A stretch of DNA of 64,000 nt from the NCBI GenBank assembly GCA_026707325.1, contig JAPOXA010000075.1, positions 1 to 64,000 on the forward strand. The letters run 5' to 3'. Position numbers and translations under genes: made by a program. Source of the DNA: Acidobacteriota bacterium (GTDB lineage Bacteria; Acidobacteriota; Thermoanaerobaculia; Multivoradales; Multivoraceae). The stretch's first letter is position 1. Every line of letters starts with the position of its first letter. The notes under the pieces were generated by a model. The model searched no databases. It was not told where the DNA came from and worked only from the letters and a program-made list of their open reading frames with translations. Of the stretch, positions 17,653 through 26,168 are shown piece by piece.

Positions 17653-19815
17653 TTGCCAGCTCAGCGTCTCGTAACCGTCGCGCTGGCGCTTTGTGCGGCG
17701 CTCCTGGCCGCGGCGCCGGCGGCTGCCTACATCGGCCCCGGGGCGGGGTTCGCGCTGATGTCGTCGTTCCTCGTGCTGCTGGCGACGGTGGCGCTGGCCT
17801 TCGTCTCGCTTCTGGCGTGGCCAGTGCGGACCCTGTGGCGGGTCGTGCGGCGGAAGAAGCCGCCGAAGGCCCACGTCAAGCGGCTCGTGTTCGTCGGTCT
17901 CGACGGCCAGGATCCCCGGCTGACGGAGCGGATGATGAAGGAGGGGAAGCTCCCCAACTTCAAGCGGCTCAGCGAGCAAGGCAGCTACCGGCGAATCGCC
18001 AGCACCTATCCGGCGCTGTCTCCCGTCGCCTGGTCGACGTTCGCGACCGGGGCCAATCCGGGCAAGCACAACATCTTCGACTTCCTCGACCGCGACCTGC
18101 GGAGCTACCTGCCGAAGCTGTCCTCTGCCCACATCGGCCGGGTCGAGCGCTTCCTGAAGCTCGGCAAGTGGAAGATCCCGTTGCAGAAGCCGGAGATCCG
18201 CATGCTCCGGCGGTCGAAGCCCTTCTGGACCGTGCTGGGCGAGCGGAACGTCTGGAGCACGGTGCTGCGGGTGCCGATCACCTTCCCGCCGGACCGGTTC
18301 TACGGCGCGCAACTGGCGGCGATGTGCGTGCCGGACCTGGTGGGCAGCCAGGGCACGTTCCTCTACTACACGACGCGCCCGGCGACGGAGACGATCCGGG
18401 AGGGCGGTGTGCGGGTGCCGCTGGCCTCGAACGGCGCCGGCCCCGACCACTTCGACTGCGTGGTCGAGGGACCCGAGAACAGCTTTCTTTTGCGCGATCC
18501 GCCGCCGCCGCTCCGCGTGCCGATGACGGTCGAGGTCGACCGCGAGGCCGAGGCCGCGACGGTGACAGTGGCGGGGGAGACGGTCGAACTCGAGAAGGGA
18601 GAGCTCTCTGACTGGGTGCGTCTCGAGTTCCGCGCGGCGCCCGGCGTCAAGGTCCACGGCCTGACCCGGATGATGCTGACCGAGGTCGGCGAGCACACGT
18701 CGCTCTACCTGACGGCCATCCACATCGATCCCGAGAAGCCGGCGATGCCGATTTCCCATCCCTCGTACTACGCGCCTTACCTGGCGAAGCGGGTCGGCGA
18801 CTTCGCCACTCTGGGTCTGGCCGAAGACACCACAGCGCTCAACGAGGGCGTGACGGACGACGCGACCTTTCTGCGGCAGTCCTACGACATCGACCGTGAG
18901 CGCGAGGAGATGTTCTTCGCCGCGCTCGAGCGCCTGCGCCGCGGTTCCCTGACCTGCGTCTTCGACGCGACCGACCGCGTCCAGCACATGTTCTGGCGCT
19001 ACATGGAGGACGGCCACCCGGCGGCCAAGGGTCGAAAGACGGGCAGGCAGCGGCGGACGATCGAAGACCACTACCGGCACAACGACGCCCTGGTCGGCCG
19101 GGTGATGGAGAAGCTGGACGACGACGACCTGCTGATCGTGCTCTCGGACCACGGCTTTGCCTCGTTCCGTCGCGGCGTGAACCTGAACCGCTGGCTGCTC
19201 GACCACGGCTACCTCGTGCTGAGAGAGGACGCCGACGGCAGCGAGGAGTGGCTGGAGGGCGTGGACTGGTCGCGGACCAGGGCCTACGCGCTCGGCCTGG
19301 CGGGCGTGTTCCTGAATCTCAAGGGCCGCGAGGCCTCCGGCATCGTGGAGCCGGGCGACGAAGCGCGCGGCCTCAAGCGCGAACTCATCTCGACCTGGAA
19401 GGGCCTGCGCGACAAGGAGCGGGACGTGGTCGGCATCAACGACGCCTTCGACGCCGAGGACCTGTACACCGGCCCCTACAAGGGCAATGCCCCCGACCTG
19501 ATCGTGGGCTACAACGACGGCTACCGCGTGTCCTGGGACTGCGCGGTCGGCGTCGTCGCGGGCCCGGTCTTCTCCGACAACACGAAGGCCTGGAGCGGCG
19601 ACCACTGCGTCGACCCGCGGCTGGTTCCCGGCGTCTTCTTCAGCAGCCGTCCGGTCGACCGCGGCGACGACCTGTCACTGCTCGACATGGCGCCCACCGC
19701 ACTGGCCCTGTTCGGGATCGACAAGCCGGATTACATGGAGGGCGAGCCGGTCTTCGACCCGGCGGCTCTCGACCGCGTGACTCTGAAGAGCAGGGCGGCC
19801 GGAGCGGCGGCGTGA
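17653..19815 (+). CDS. Alkaline-phosphatase-superfamily protein 1, exported/membrane
   Basis: A 720-aa member of the alkaline phosphatase/phosphodiesterase superfamily. The N-terminus has a signal peptide (ending AAAPAAA before YIGPGAGFA) and a membrane helix at about residues 35-60. Metal and nucleophile segments are VFVGLDGQDP, YPALSPVAWSTFATG and VLSDHGFASFRRG. TTG at 17653 with GGAGA upstream gives the most family-like start; ATG at 17569 and the frame start at 17545 would add an Arg-rich tail. It overlaps the next paralogue by 4 bp (GTGA). The hydrolysed phospho- or sulfo-ester is unknown. Confidence 0.8.
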   Translation: MPAQRLVTVALALCAALLAAAPAAAYIGPGAGFALMSSFLVLLATVALAFVSLLAWPVRTLWRVVRRKKPPKAHVKRLVFVGLDGQDPRLTERMMKEGKLPNFKRLSEQGSYRRIASTYPALSPVAWSTFATGANPGKHNIFDFLDRDLRSYLPKLSSAHIGRVERFLKLGKWKIPLQKPEIRMLRRSKPFWTVLGERNVWSTVLRVPITFPPDRFYGAQLAAMCVPDLVGSQGTFLYYTTRPATETIREGGVRVPLASNGAGPDHFDCVVEGPENSFLLRDPPPPLRVPMTVEVDREAEAATVTVAGETVELEKGELSDWVRLEFRAAPGVKVHGLTRMMLTEVGEHTSLYLTAIHIDPEKPAMPISHPSYYAPYLAKRVGDFATLGLAEDTTALNEGVTDDATFLRQSYDIDREREEMFFAALERLRRGSLTCVFDATDRVQHMFWRYMEDGHPAAKGRKTGRQRRTIEDHYRHNDALVGRVMEKLDDDDLLIVLSDHGFASFRRGVNLNRWLLDHGYLVLREDADGSEEWLEGVDWSRTRAYALGLAGVFLNLKGREASGIVEPGDEARGLKRELISTWKGLRDKERDVVGINDAFDAEDLYTGPYKGNAPDLIVGYNDGYRVSWDCAVGVVAGPVFSDNTKAWSGDHCVDPRLVPGVFFSSRPVDRGDDLSLLDMAPTALALFGIDKPDYMEGEPVFDPAALDRVTLKSRAAGAAA

Positions 19816-21818
19816 AGCGGCTGGTTTCCCTTGCGGCGACGATGCTCCTGGCCGGCTTGGCGGTCACGTGCGGCGGCGTCGGCGTCGGCGTCGGCCCGTC
19901 CGAGGGGCCGAAGGTCATCGTGCTGGGCTTCGATGGCCTGGACCCCGCGCTCACCCGGCAGTTGATCGACGAAGGGAGGCTGCCGAACTTCGCCCGGCTC
20001 GAGACCATGGGCGGCTTCACGGAACTGGAGACGACGATTCCGCCGCACAGCCCCGTTGCCTGGTCGAGCTTCATCACCGGCATGGACCCGGGCGGCCACG
20101 GCATCTTCGACTTCCTGCACAGGGACCCGGAGACGATGATCCCGTATCCGTCTACCGCCGCCGCCTCCTCCGGCGGCCTTTACCTGGACGTCGGTCCCTG
20201 GCAGTTCCCGCTCACTGGCGGCGACTACGAGCGGTTCCGGCACGGTACCCCGTTCTGGGACGTGCTGGAGGAGCACGGAGTGCGCACGACGGTCATCCGC
20301 ATGCCGGCGAACTTCCCGGTCTCGGGCACGGCGAGCCGGGAACTCTCGGGCATGGGCACGAGCGACGTGCTGGGCACGGACGGCACCTTCACCTTCTACA
20401 CGTCGGAGTTGTTTGCCGACCGGGACATCAGCGGCGGCGACATCGTCGAACTCGACATCTACGACAACGTGGTCGAGGCTGAGTTGCTAGGACCCCCCAA
20501 CCCGCTGCTGCGCGAGCCCGAGCAACTGACCGTGCCGTTCACCCTGTACCTCGATCCGGAGACGGAGAGCGCCAAGATCGAACTCGGCGACCAGGAGATC
20601 GTGCTGGAGGTCGGGGAGTGGAGCGACTGGCTGGAGGTCGACTTCGAGATGATGCCGACCCAGCACCTGCGCGGCATCTGCCGGATGTACCTGCGTGCGA
20701 TCGAGCCGGAGTTCGAGCTCTACGTGAGCCCGATCGACCACGATCCGATTTCGCCCGCGGCGCCGATCTCGACGCCGCCCGATTTCGCGGCCGAGCTCGC
20801 GGAGGCGGTCGACCGCTTCTACACGGAGGGAATGCCTGAGGACACGAAGACCCTTACCGAGGGCGTCTTCACCCCGGACGAGTTCCTGGCCCAGGCCAAG
20901 ATCGCCGGCGACGAGGTCGCCGAGCAGTACGGCTACGTCCTGGACCGCTTCCTCGAACAGCGGGGAGGCTTCCTCTTCTACTACTTCGGCAACGTGGATC
21001 AGATCGGCCACGTCCGCTGGCGGTCACGCGATCCGGAGCATCCCGCCTACGACCCGGAATCCGATGCGGCCCACGCCGACCTGATCCCAACCCTCTACGA
21101 AGGGCTCGACGCGATCGTCGGGCAGACGCTGGACCGGCTTGAAGCCGAAGCCGGCCTCGGCGACGGCGGCGCGGACGAGCCGCTGCTGATCGCCATGTCG
21201 GACCACGGCTTCGCCTCTTGGCGCCGCGCCTTCCACCTGAACGCCTGGCTGTTCGAGCGGGGCTACCTGACGGCGCGAAGCCCGGATCCCTACGCGGACG
21301 AGGGCTTTCTCCTGAACATCGACTGGGACAACACCCGGGCCTACGGGATCGGCTTCTCGGGCCTCTACGTCAACCTGCGCGGCCGTGAGCGCGACGGCAC
21401 GGTAACGGCGGCGGAGCGCCTCGACCTGGTCCGGGAGCTGAAGCGGGAACTGCTGGCGGTCGTCGACCCGGAGACGGGCCAACGGGCGATCACGGAGGTC
21501 CACCTTCGCGAGGACTACGCCTTTCAGGAAGGGGCCGCGATCGGACCCGACCTGATCGTCGGCTACGGCCAGGGTTATCGCGGGGCGACGGAGTCGGCGT
21601 CGGGCGAGGTCGTGGGCGAGGTCTTCAGCGACAACGACAGCCCCTGGAGTGGCGATCACATGATGGACCACCGCCTGGTGCCGGGGGTGCTTCTGCTCAG
21701 CCGTCCGCTTGGCCGCCCCGCTCGGAGCATTGTCGACCTGCCGGGCTCGATCCTGGCCGAGTACGGCGTGGGAGAGTTCCCATCCCTTGCGGGCGGCGCG
21801 GCGACGGGCTCGCCCTGA
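19812..21818 (+). CDS. Alkaline-phosphatase-superfamily protein 2, exported
   Basis: A 668-aa paralogue of the preceding gene, started by GTG at 19812 overlapping its stop. Residues 1-20 form a signal peptide ending in VTCGG, a possible but imperfect lipobox. Conserved segments are VLGFDGLDPALT, PPHSPVAWSSFITG and AMSDHGFASWRRAF, plus a C-terminal NDSPWSGDHMMDHR metal-ligand region that matches NTKAWSGDHCVDPR in the first copy. The tandem copies probably arose by duplication and may form a hetero-oligomer or act in sequence on an envelope polymer or lipid. Confidence 0.8.
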   Translation: MKRLVSLAATMLLAGLAVTCGGVGVGVGPSEGPKVIVLGFDGLDPALTRQLIDEGRLPNFARLETMGGFTELETTIPPHSPVAWSSFITGMDPGGHGIFDFLHRDPETMIPYPSTAAASSGGLYLDVGPWQFPLTGGDYERFRHGTPFWDVLEEHGVRTTVIRMPANFPVSGTASRELSGMGTSDVLGTDGTFTFYTSELFADRDISGGDIVELDIYDNVVEAELLGPPNPLLREPEQLTVPFTLYLDPETESAKIELGDQEIVLEVGEWSDWLEVDFEMMPTQHLRGICRMYLRAIEPEFELYVSPIDHDPISPAAPISTPPDFAAELAEAVDRFYTEGMPEDTKTLTEGVFTPDEFLAQAKIAGDEVAEQYGYVLDRFLEQRGGFLFYYFGNVDQIGHVRWRSRDPEHPAYDPESDAAHADLIPTLYEGLDAIVGQTLDRLEAEAGLGDGGADEPLLIAMSDHGFASWRRAFHLNAWLFERGYLTARSPDPYADEGFLLNIDWDNTRAYGIGFSGLYVNLRGRERDGTVTAAERLDLVRELKRELLAVVDPETGQRAITEVHLREDYAFQEGAAIGPDLIVGYGQGYRGATESASGEVVGEVFSDNDSPWSGDHMMDHRLVPGVLLLSRPLGRPARSIVDLPGSILAEYGVGEFPSLAGGAATGSP

Positions 21819-21856
21819 ACCGGGTCGGACGACCCCGCTAGCGAAGGAGAAGACGC

Positions 21857-22051
21857 ATGTTCGGCGGTGGCAAGGTAAAGCTCGACAAGGAACTGATCGC
21901 CAGGGTGAAGCGGTACAGCGACATCGCCGGCTACTCGTCCGTCGAGGAGTTCATCACCCACGCCCTGGAGAAGGAGCTGGCCAAGCTCGAGGGCGCCGAG
22001 TCGAGGGAGGAGATCGAGAAGCGGCTCCGCGGCCTGGGATACATCTCCTAG
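21857..22051 (+). CDS. Small ribbon-helix-helix-like protein
   Basis: A 64-aa protein with a strong ribosome site (AAGGAG, 8 bases before ATG). Residues 6-44 (KVKLDKELIARVKRY...SVEEFITHALEKELAKL) have the beta-strand plus two-helix spacing of ribbon-helix-helix DNA-binding proteins. It ends in RGLGYIS, a LGY motif also seen at C-termini of many sulfatase/phosphatase-superfamily proteins. It lies inside the phosphatase/glycosyltransferase operon and could autoregulate it or be an accessory subunit. The function is not established. Confidence 0.6.
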   Translation: MFGGGKVKLDKELIARVKRYSDIAGYSSVEEFITHALEKELAKLEGAESREEIEKRLRGLGYIS

Positions 22052-22069
22052 CGTCGCCAGGACGCGCCG

Positions 22070-22936
22070 ATGTCCCTCCTGAACGCCGCACTCCGCGCCG
22101 TCTTCGACGTGGCGCTCCGGCCCTTCGCGGCCCTGCCGCCGATCGTGCCGGTAACGGTCGTGGCGCTGGTCTCGGGCATCTTCGCGCTGCTCGTCTACCG
22201 CTGGACGTCGAACCAGCCGGCGATCGCCGCGGTCAAGCGGCGGCTGTTCGGGCACCTGCTCGAGGTGCGGCTGTTCAACGACGACCTGCGGGCCGTGCTG
22301 GCGGCCCAGCTTCGGCTGCTGCGCGAGAACCTGACCTACCTGCGGCTGAACCTGGTGCCGCTCCTGTGGATGATCGTGCCTTTCATGCTGCTGATCGCCC
22401 AGTTGCAGTTCCACTACGGCTACGACGGGCTCGAGGTCGGCGAGCGCACGCTGCTCATCGTCGACCTGGCGGCGGCAGACCCGGCGGTCGCAGGCGGGGA
22501 GGAGGCCGCGCCGCGGCCGCCGATCGAGCTGGAGGCGCCGCCCGGCGTCGCCGTGGAGACGGCCGACGTCTGGGTGCCGAGCCTTCGGCAGGTCGTGTGG
22601 CGCCTGCGGGCGGACGAGCCGGGGCGACACGAACTCGTCGTGCGCGCGGACGGTGCGGCGTTCACGAAGAGTCTCTTCGTCGCCGATCCGGACGCCGGCG
22701 CGCTGTGGGTACGCCGCTCGCCGACCAGGCGCCGGGCCGCGATTCTCGACCAGTTGCTCTACCCGGCGGAGCCTTCGCTGCCGCGCGGCGGCCCGATCGA
22801 ACGGATCGACGTGCAGTACGCCACTGCCTCGATCTCCTTCTTCGGCCTGTTCGACGTCCACTGGCTGATCGCTTTCTTCATCCTCTCCCTCGCATTCGCG
22901 TTCGCGTTGCGGAACCGCTTCGGCGTCACCTTGTGA
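22070..22936 (+). CDS. Membrane protein with large extracytoplasmic loop, function unknown
   Basis: A 288-aa integral membrane protein with helices near residues 22-42, 85-107 and 262-282. A charged helical segment (KRRLFGHLLEVRLFNDDLRAV) lies between the first two, and a beta-rich domain occupies about 110-255. This topology is reminiscent of DUF106/EMC3 (YidC-like) proteins, but I could not confirm that. It overlaps the glycosyltransferase start by four bases (GTGA), indicating translational coupling, so it likely serves the same envelope process. Confidence 0.6.
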   Translation: MSLLNAALRAVFDVALRPFAALPPIVPVTVVALVSGIFALLVYRWTSNQPAIAAVKRRLFGHLLEVRLFNDDLRAVLAAQLRLLRENLTYLRLNLVPLLWMIVPFMLLIAQLQFHYGYDGLEVGERTLLIVDLAAADPAVAGGEEAAPRPPIELEAPPGVAVETADVWVPSLRQVVWRLRADEPGRHELVVRADGAAFTKSLFVADPDAGALWVRRSPTRRRAAILDQLLYPAEPSLPRGGPIERIDVQYATASISFFGLFDVHWLIAFFILSLAFAFALRNRFGVTL

Positions 22937-23634
22937 CCGCGCCGTCGATCGACGTCGTCATCCCCGCCTACAACGAGGAGAAGTCGATCGGTCTGGTGCT
23001 GGCGGACGTGCCGGCCGACCTGGTGCGACGTGTCGTCGTCGCCGACAACAACTCGAGGGACGCGACGGCGGCCCGTGCGCGTGAAGCCGGGGCGGAGGTC
23101 GTGCCGGCGCCGGTCCAGGGCTACGGCAGCGCCTGTCTGGCCGGGCTCGACCACCTGCGGCGGAGCGGACCGCCCGAGGTGGTCGTCTTCCTGGACGCGG
23201 ACTACTCCGACCATCCCGACGAGATGCCGCTGCTGGTGGAGCCGATCGTGCGGGGCGAGGCGGACCTGGTCATCGGCTCGCGGGTGCTGGGAGAGGCCGA
23301 ACCGGGCGCCCTGCTGCCGCAGGCTCGATGGGGGAACCGGTTCGCATGCCTGCTCGTGCGCCTCCTCTACGGCCACCGCTACACCGATCTGGGACCGTTT
23401 CGCGCCGTCTCGTGGCGAGTGCTCGAGTCGCTCGGCATGCGGGATCCGAACTTCGGCTGGACGGCGGAGATGCAGGTCAAGGCGCTGCGGAGGGGTCTGC
23501 GGGTCGTGGAGGCGCCGGTCAGCTACCGTCGCCGGACCGGCGTCTCGAAGATCACCGGTACGGTCTCGGGAACCGTCCGCGCCGGCTGGAAGATCGTCAT
23601 CACCGTGTTTCGCTACAGTCGCGGGCCGACATGA
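22933..23634 (+). CDS. Glycosyltransferase family 2, dolichyl/polyprenyl-phosphate type
   Basis: A 233-aa GT-A glycosyltransferase. It begins with VDVVIPAYNEEKSIG-like nucleotide-sugar-binding residues (IDVVIPAYNEE), followed by VVADNNSRDAT and the DxD-type metal motif FLDADYSDHPDE. A C-terminal YRRRTGVSKITGT segment is typical of DPM1/DPG-synthase-like family 2 enzymes, which transfer a sugar to a polyprenyl phosphate at the membrane. GTG at 22933 overlaps the upstream stop by four bases, and its own stop overlaps the thioesterase start (ATGA). Confidence 0.87.
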   Translation: MTAPSIDVVIPAYNEEKSIGLVLADVPADLVRRVVVADNNSRDATAARAREAGAEVVPAPVQGYGSACLAGLDHLRRSGPPEVVVFLDADYSDHPDEMPLLVEPIVRGEADLVIGSRVLGEAEPGALLPQARWGNRFACLLVRLLYGHRYTDLGPFRAVSWRVLESLGMRDPNFGWTAEMQVKALRRGLRVVEAPVSYRRRTGVSKITGTVSGTVRAGWKIVITVFRYSRGPT

Positions 23635-24080
23635 CCGGGATGACGGGTACCGCCGTGAACGCCGCCGGCCTCGAGGTGCCGGCCAGCGAAGTCGAGATCG
23701 AGGTCCGGTACAAGGAAACGGACCAGATGGGAGTGGTCCACCACTCGAACTACCTCGTGTGGTTCGAGTTGGCCCGGACTCATCACTGCCGCGTCGCCGG
23801 CATGGCTTACCGGAAGATCGAGGACGAGGGCTACTGGCTGATGGTCACCGGGGTCCAGTTGAAGTATCGGGGCGGCGCCCGCTACGGCGACAGGGTTCGC
23901 GTCGTCTGCTGGCTCGATCGACTGAAGAGCCGCGCGATGAGTTTCGGCTACAGGGTGGAGGTCGGTGAGCGGGTGCTGGTCGAGGGCCGGACGGACCACG
24001 TCTGGGTCGACAAGGCCTCCGGCAACCACTGCCGGATGCCGGAAGTCGTCGTGCCGATCTTCCGCTCCATGGACTCCTAG
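23631..24080 (+). CDS. Acyl-CoA thioesterase, 4-hydroxybenzoyl-CoA thioesterase fold
   Basis: A 149-aa hotdog-fold thioesterase of the YbgC/FadM kind. The signature VRYKETDQMGVVHHSNYLVWFE holds the catalytic Asp (ETDQMGVVHH) and typical NYLVWFE helix start. ATG at 23631 overlaps the glycosyltransferase stop by four bases. Last gene of the phosphatase/glycosyltransferase operon, it may supply or trim acyl groups for the same envelope product, or simply be coupled by chance. Confidence 0.88.
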   Translation: MTGMTGTAVNAAGLEVPASEVEIEVRYKETDQMGVVHHSNYLVWFELARTHHCRVAGMAYRKIEDEGYWLMVTGVQLKYRGGARYGDRVRVVCWLDRLKSRAMSFGYRVEVGERVLVEGRTDHVWVDKASGNHCRMPEVVVPIFRSMDS

Positions 24081-24101
24081 AAGCAGGCGCCAACTGGGTA
24101 C

Positions 24102-24119
24102 GCCGGCGTCCCCGCCGGC
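24102..24119. repeat. Palindromic intergenic repeat, family A copy 2
   Basis: GCCGGCG, TCCC loop, CGCCGGC: a perfect 7-bp stem, the same element as at 16903-16920 and 47989-48006, preceded by ACTGGGTAC. It is directly followed by the left arm of the inverted repeat that brackets the SDR gene. Confidence 0.65.
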
Positions 24120-24120
24120 T

Positions 24121-24163
24121 GCCGCCGAAGGCGGCCGGAAAGAGGTGCCGGCCGTCAGGCCGC
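24121..24163 (+). repeat. Left arm of inverted repeat bracketing an SDR gene
   Basis: A roughly 42-base stretch whose core (AAGAGGTGCCGGCCGTCAGG) reappears in reverse complement at 25001-25042 with only a few mismatches. The two arms flank exactly one gene, the SDR at 24228-24998, resembling a paired REP/BIME-like arrangement or the ends of a small mobile cassette. Confidence 0.6.
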
Positions 24164-24227
24164 CTCCGCTTCGCAAGCCTGGCGGCTATGCTCCGCGCCG
24201 CACGCTGAAGGAACCGAGGAGATCACC

Positions 24228-24998
24228 ATGGCTTACGACGCTTTCGACCTGACCGGCACCGTGGGGTTGGTGACCGGCGGCAACTCCGGCATCGGCCTCG
24301 GCTTTGCCGAAGGACTGGCCCAGGCGGGCGCCGATGTCTGCATCTGGGGCACCAACGAAGAGAAGAACGCGAACGCGCGGGAGCAGTTGGCGCGCCACGG
24401 GACGCGGGTGGAGGCCCTGCGATGCGACGTCGGCGAGGCCGACGCCGTGGCGGCCTCGTTCGCGCGCACGGTCGAACTGCTGGGCAAAGTCGATTCCTGC
24501 TTCGCCAACGCGGGCATCGGCGGCCGCGGCACGCCCTTCGTCGACATGTCGATGGAGGAGTGGCGCCGGATCTTCCAGGTCAACATGGAGGGCGTCTTCC
24601 AGACGTTCCAGCAGGCGATTCGGCACATGGTCGAGCGCGGCGACGGCGGCTCCCTGGTTGCGACGAGCAGCCTGTCCGCGGTGTTCGGCGCGCCGCGCAG
24701 TGAGCACTACGCTTCGACCAAGGCGGGGCTCAACGCGATGGTGCGCGGCCTGGCGGTCGAGCACGCGCGCCACGGCATCCGCGTCAACTCGGTGCTGCCC
24801 GGCTGGATCGCCACCGCCATGACCGAGCGGGCGATCAACACGGAAGCGTTCCAGACGAAGGTCCTGCGGCGGGTTCCGGTGCGCCGCTGGGGCGTGGGCG
24901 AGGACTTCAGCGGCATCGCCGTCTACCTGGCGAGCAGAGCGTCGTCGTACCACACCGGCGACGAGTTCGTGATCGACGGCGGCTACGCCTGCTTCTAG
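24228..24998 (+). CDS. SDR-family oxidoreductase within inverted repeats
   Basis: A 256-aa classical SDR. Cofactor loop TGGNSGIGLG near residue 14, NAGIG near 91, catalytic Ser in ATSSLSAVFG, YASTK with Tyr and Lys, and the C-terminal FVIDGGYACF are all present. ATG at 24228 follows GAGGAG. It is a single-gene unit bracketed by an inverted repeat (24121-24163 and 25001-25042). The substrate is unknown. Confidence 0.9.
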   Translation: MAYDAFDLTGTVGLVTGGNSGIGLGFAEGLAQAGADVCIWGTNEEKNANAREQLARHGTRVEALRCDVGEADAVAASFARTVELLGKVDSCFANAGIGGRGTPFVDMSMEEWRRIFQVNMEGVFQTFQQAIRHMVERGDGGSLVATSSLSAVFGAPRSEHYASTKAGLNAMVRGLAVEHARHGIRVNSVLPGWIATAMTERAINTEAFQTKVLRRVPVRRWGVGEDFSGIAVYLASRASSYHTGDEFVIDGGYACF

Positions 24999-25000
24999 GA

Positions 25001-25042
25001 GCCGGCCTGACGGCCGGCACGTCTTTCCGGCAGCCTTCGGCG
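25001..25042 (-). repeat. Right arm of inverted repeat bracketing an SDR gene
   Basis: Starts 2 bp after the SDR stop. Its reverse complement matches the left arm at 24121-24163 over about 42 bases with only a few mismatches, sharing the core GTGCCGGCCGTCAGGCCG. Confidence 0.6.
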
Positions 25043-25050
25043 CGTGTTCA

Positions 25051-25072
25051 CCGCGGGTCAGGAGACCCGCGG
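25051..25072. terminator. 9-bp perfect hairpin between convergent genes, family B
   Basis: CCGCGGGTC (25051-25059) pairs with GACCCGCGG (25064-25072) around an AGGA loop. A near-identical hairpin (CCACGGGTC, TTCT, GACCCGTGG) occurs at 38825-38846, so it is also a dispersed repeat. It lies between convergent SDR and TauE-like genes and may act as a bidirectional transcript end; there is no T-run. Confidence 0.5.
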
Positions 25073-25123
25073 CAACAGACCCGCGGACCCAGAGCAACGG
25101 CGTCGGTTTTCGGGGCTTGGCGC

Positions 25124-25867
25124 TCAGCCGAACCAGAGGCGCACCGCGAACACGATCACCGTCACCGTCACCACCCGCTGGACCCAGGCGTGACCCTTGA
25201 GTACGGTGAGCCGCACGCCCAGCCAGCCGCCGGCCATGTTCCCGACCGCGAGCGCCAGGCCGAAGGCCCAGTCGACGCGTCCGGAAAGCGCGAAGAGCAG
25301 CAGCGACAGGCCGGTGAAGCAGAGGATGCTGAGCACCTTCACCGCGTTGCCGCGGACGAGGTCCAGACCGGCCAGCGAGGTCGCCGCGAGAATGAAGAAG
25401 CCGACTCCGGCCTGCACGAAGCCGCCGTAGACGCCGACGCCGAAGAAGCCGAGCGCCAGGAGGCCGATCTGGAGCTTCGCTGGCTGCTCTTCGGGTTCCG
25501 CTCGCCGCGCGATCAGGGTCCAGAGGGTCACGACGACCATCAGCGCGGCCAGCACCCGGCGAAAGGCGTCGTCGCTGATGACGAGCGCGGCCCACGAGCC
25601 CAGCCCGGCGCCGGCGGTGGCCGGCAGCGCCGCCCAAAGGATCGCCCGCCCGTCGAGAACGCCGTGGCGGTGGAAGCCCCACGAGGCGACGACGTTCTGC
25701 AGCAGGATGGCGACCCGGTTCGTGCCGTTGGCGACGCCGGGAGGGAGACCGAAGAAGATCAGGATCGGCAGCGTGAGGAACGAGCCGCCTCCCGCGACCA
25801 CATTCAGGGCGCCGGCGACGCAGCCGGCCAGCGCGAGCGCGGGGTAGACGATCGCCGGCTCGTTCAC
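25124..25867 (-). CDS. TauE/SafE-family (TSUP) anion permease
   Basis: A 247-aa inner-membrane protein with about eight hydrophobic segments. The repeated glycine-rich motifs LNVVAGGGSFLTLP (N-terminal half) and GGFVQAGVGFFIL (C-terminal half) are the signature of the TSUP/DUF81 family, which moves sulfite, sulfoacetate or related organic anions. ATG at 25867 lies 40 bp from the divergent small membrane protein gene. The actual substrate is unknown. Confidence 0.87.
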   Translation of the reverse strand: MNEPAIVYPALALAGCVAGALNVVAGGGSFLTLPILIFFGLPPGVANGTNRVAILLQNVVASWGFHRHGVLDGRAILWAALPATAGAGLGSWAALVISDDAFRRVLAALMVVVTLWTLIARRAEPEEQPAKLQIGLLALGFFGVGVYGGFVQAGVGFFILAATSLAGLDLVRGNAVKVLSILCFTGLSLLLFALSGRVDWAFGLALAVGNMAGGWLGVRLTVLKGHAWVQRVVTVTVIVFAVRLWFG

Positions 25868-25907
25868 GGTGCGTCAGCCTAGCGCGCCGAAGGTAGACTC
25901 CGGACTG

Positions 25908-26168
25908 ATGGCCGATCAGACGACGCCGAGCCGCGGCTCCAGCAACTCGTCGCTGTTCTCCTTCCTGGGCGGCCTGCGCTTCCCGCAGTTGTTCGTCGTT
26001 CTGGCGGTCGTCTTCCTCATCGACCTGTTCGTCCCCGACGTGCTCCCCTTCGTCGACGAGTTGATCCTGGGGCTGCTCACGCTGATGACCGGCACCTGGC
26101 GCGATCGTCGACGTCCGCCGGACAAGCCTCCGGAGAAGAACGTGACGCCGCCGGGGGCGACTGGATGA
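25908..26168 (+). CDS. Small single-pass membrane protein (possibly DUF6116)
   Basis: An 86-aa protein. A LRFPQLFVVLAVVFLIDLFVP helix is followed by an FVDELILGLLTLMTGTWR segment, a pattern I associate with the small DUF6116 proteins, though I cannot verify it. The C-terminus is Pro/Lys-rich. ATG at 25908 is chosen over an upstream in-frame start. Its stop overlaps the next gene's ATG (ATGA at 26165), so the two are translationally coupled. Confidence 0.6.
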   Translation: MADQTTPSRGSSNSSLFSFLGGLRFPQLFVVLAVVFLIDLFVPDVLPFVDELILGLLTLMTGTWRDRRRPPDKPPEKNVTPPGATG

